From positions 6,572,001 to 6,636,000 of the forward strand of contig NZ_JAOBTQ010000001.1 in NCBI RefSeq assembly GCF_033366695.1: a DNA stretch of 64,000 nt. The letters are read 5' to 3'. Below, piece after piece: positions 62,542 to 64,000 of the stretch. Position numbers and translations under genes: made by a program. Origin of the DNA: Streptomyces sp. SCL15-4. GTDB taxonomy: Bacteria; Actinomycetota; Actinomycetes; Streptomycetales; Streptomycetaceae. Below the pieces are notes generated by a model. That model did not search any database. It was not told where the DNA came from and was given only the letters and a program-made list of their open reading frames with translations. Each line of letters starts with the position of its first letter. The stretch's first letter is position 1.

Positions 62542-63338
62542 CGCCAGGATCCTCTTCGTTCATGGACTTCCTCTCCGAGCACCAGCCCGAGCTGCTGCCC
62601 GGCAACCGGCAGCTGCCGCCCACACAGGGCGTGATCGAGGCGCCGCACGGCACGACCATCGTGGCCGTGACGTTCCCCGGCGGGGTCGTGCTCGCCGGTG
62701 ACCGCCGGGCCACGATGGGCAATGTGATCGCCCAGCGGGACATCGAGAAGGTGTTCCCGGCCGACGAGTACTCGGCGGTCGGCATCGCCGGCACCGCCGG
62801 CCTGGCCGTGGAGATGGTCAAGCTCTTCCAGCTGGAGCTGGAGCACTTCGAGAAGGTCGAGGGCGCCCAGCTGTCGCTGGAGGGCAAGGCGAACCGGCTG
62901 TCGACGATGATCCGTTCCAACCTCGGCATGGCCATGCAGGGCCTGGCCGTGGTCCCCCTGTTCGCGGGGTACGACGTGGACCGCGAGAAGGGGCGCATCT
63001 TCTCCTACGACGTCACGGGCGGCCGTTCCGAGGAGCACAACTTCGCGGCGACGGGTTCGGGCTCGGTCTTCGCCCGGGGCGCGATGAAGAAGCTGTTCCG
63101 GGCCGACCTGACCGAGGAGCAGGCCACCACACTGGTGGTGCAGGCCCTGTACGACGCGGCTGACGACGACTCGGCGACCGGTGGTCCCGATGTCGCCCGC
63201 CGGATCTACCCGATCATCACCGTGATCACCGAGGACGGCTACCGGCGGCTCACCGAGGAGGAGTCCTCGCAGCTCGCCCGCGCGGTGCTGCAGAAGCGTC
63301 TGGAGGAGCCGGACGGCCCGAAGGCCGCTCTGCTCTGA
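62493..63338 (+). CDS. prcB: 20S proteasome beta subunit
   Basis: A 281-aa precursor. A 53-residue propeptide ending IEAPHG is removed autocatalytically to expose Thr54 of [20 protein letters not shown], the nucleophile; Asp and Lys partners lie in GDRRATMGN and EKVF. Catalytic beta ring of the core particle that degrades pupylated proteins. GTG 62493 with GGAAGGA, inside the end of the nuclease gene, is supported by the family amino terminus [20 protein letters not shown]. Confidence 0.96.
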   Translation: MEANTRSTGRLPAAFLTPGSSSFMDFLSEHQPELLPGNRQLPPTQGVIEAPHGTTIVAVTFPGGVVLAGDRRATMGNVIAQRDIEKVFPADEYSAVGIAGTAGLAVEMVKLFQLELEHFEKVEGAQLSLEGKANRLSTMIRSNLGMAMQGLAVVPLFAGYDVDREKGRIFSYDVTGGRSEEHNFAATGSGSVFARGAMKKLFRADLTEEQATTLVVQALYDAADDDSATGGPDVARRIYPIITVITEDGYRRLTEEESSQLARAVLQKRLEEPDGPKAALL

Positions 63339-63399
63339 GCGCGGGCCCGGTTCTTATCAAGGTGATCCAGTGACCATGACAGAAAGGGACGGATAACCG

Positions 63400-64000
63400 G
63401 TGTCGACGCCGTTCTATGTCTCACCCCAGCAGGCCATGGCCGACCGGGCGGAGTACGCCCGCAAGGGCATCGCCCGTGGCCGCAGCCTGGTCGTGCTGCA
63501 GTACGCCGACGGCATCGTGTTCGTCGGCGAGAACCCGTCCCGCGCGCTGCACAAGTTCAGCGAGATCTACGACCGGATCGGCTTCGCGGCGGCCGGCAAG
63601 TACAACGAGTACGAGAACCTGCGGATCGGCGGTGTGCGCTACGCCGACCTGCGCGGTTACACCTATGACCGCGACGACGTCACCGCGCGCGGCCTGGCCA
63701 ACGTCTACGCGCAGACGCTGGGCACGATCTTCTCCTCGGCGGCCGAGAAGCCGTACGAGGTGGAGCTGGTGGTGGCCGAGGTCGGGGAGACCCCGGAGGG
63801 CGACCAGATCTACCGGCTGCCGCACGACGGCTCGATCGTGGACGAGCACGGCTCGGTCGCGGTGGGCGGCAACGCGGAGCAGATCAGCAGCTTCCTGGAC
63901 CAGCGGCACCGCGACGGCATGAGCCTGGCGGAGGCCCTGAAGCTGGCGGTACAGGCGCTGTCCCGGGACACCAACGGCAGCGAGCGGGAGATCCCCGCCG
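63400..64000 (+). CDS. prcA: 20S proteasome alpha subunit, C-terminus cut by the window edge
   Basis: About 200 codons are visible: [40 protein letters not shown] and [20 protein letters not shown] are typical of bacterial alpha subunits. The amino terminus gates the pore. GTG 63400, 62 bases after prcB, co-transcribed. The gene continues beyond the window. Confidence 0.95.
   Translation, partial: MSTPFYVSPQQAMADRAEYARKGIARGRSLVVLQYADGIVFVGENPSRALHKFSEIYDRIGFAAAGKYNEYENLRIGGVRYADLRGYTYDRDDVTARGLANVYAQTLGTIFSSAAEKPYEVELVVAEVGETPEGDQIYRLPHDGSIVDEHGSVAVGGNAEQISSFLDQRHRDGMSLAEALKLAVQALSRDTNGSEREIPA

Overview
The window is high-GC actinobacterial DNA and almost certainly a Streptomyces chromosome. 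It carries two chaplin genes, a mycothiol gene (mshC), the complete Pup-proteasome gene set, a gylR-glpF-glpK-glpD glycerol locus and many GTG starts. From memory, the gene content and order match the S. coelicolor region around gylR, metH, chpC/chpH and the gluconate genes. Species cannot be fixed from the sequence alone.

Layout. 1-5934: the start of a lipid-catabolism acyl-CoA dehydrogenase/phosphotransferase pair, a quinone oxidoreductase, two overlapping DUF202 membrane proteins, a Nudix hydrolase, a DMT exporter and a helical-repeat protein. 6096-8900: a gluconate module (permease, kinase and divergent FadR-type regulator). 8924-12155: YchJ, DUF1876, a phosphoribosyltransferase-hydrolase fusion and a CapA-like protein. 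12330-22550: a roughly 10.2 kb integrative element in the 3' end of a tRNA-Leu(GAG) gene. 22831-26520: an M20 peptidase, a short chaplin, a long chaplin and small conserved proteins. 26592-34710: a frame-disrupted RecD-like protein, an aldo/keto reductase, an LLM flavin/F420 oxidoreductase, CorA and the histidine phosphatase-DUF3090-SCO1664 run that leads into mshC. 34838-43317: mshC, PAC2, a FadR-type regulator, glpD-glpK-glpF and gylR. 43593-57467: metH, a HAD hydrolase, two tandem peptide-type binding lipoproteins, an orphan response regulator, a RecB-like nuclease, a site-2-protease-like M50 peptidase, trmI, a secreted protein and a ferredoxin. 57987-64000: arc, dop, pup, an endonuclease VII-like gene, prcB and the start of prcA.

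The integrative element is the least ordinary part. It is bounded by a perfect 27-bp direct repeat (12330-12356 and 22524-22550), which is the tRNA 3' end. It encodes a tyrosine integrase, a small excisionase-like HTH protein, a serine recombinase beside a GAGAC/GTCTC-rich site, an XRE-TPR regulator and several small unknown proteins. Its cargo is a five-gene operon (14380-17565): an unrecognised 248-aa protein, a kinase-fold protein with an altered catalytic motif, a SAM methyltransferase, a HAD-fold protein of the type found in RNA-repair fusions, and a tiny membrane protein. I saw no FtsK/TraB-type transfer gene and no recognisable Rep, so it does not look like a complete actinomycete integrative and conjugative element. 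The cargo is my best candidate for an undescribed system.

Regulation visible in the sequence includes a shared palindrome before gylR and glpF, a BldN-like promoter before the short chaplin, several probable leaderless promoters, and many long perfect hairpins between genes.
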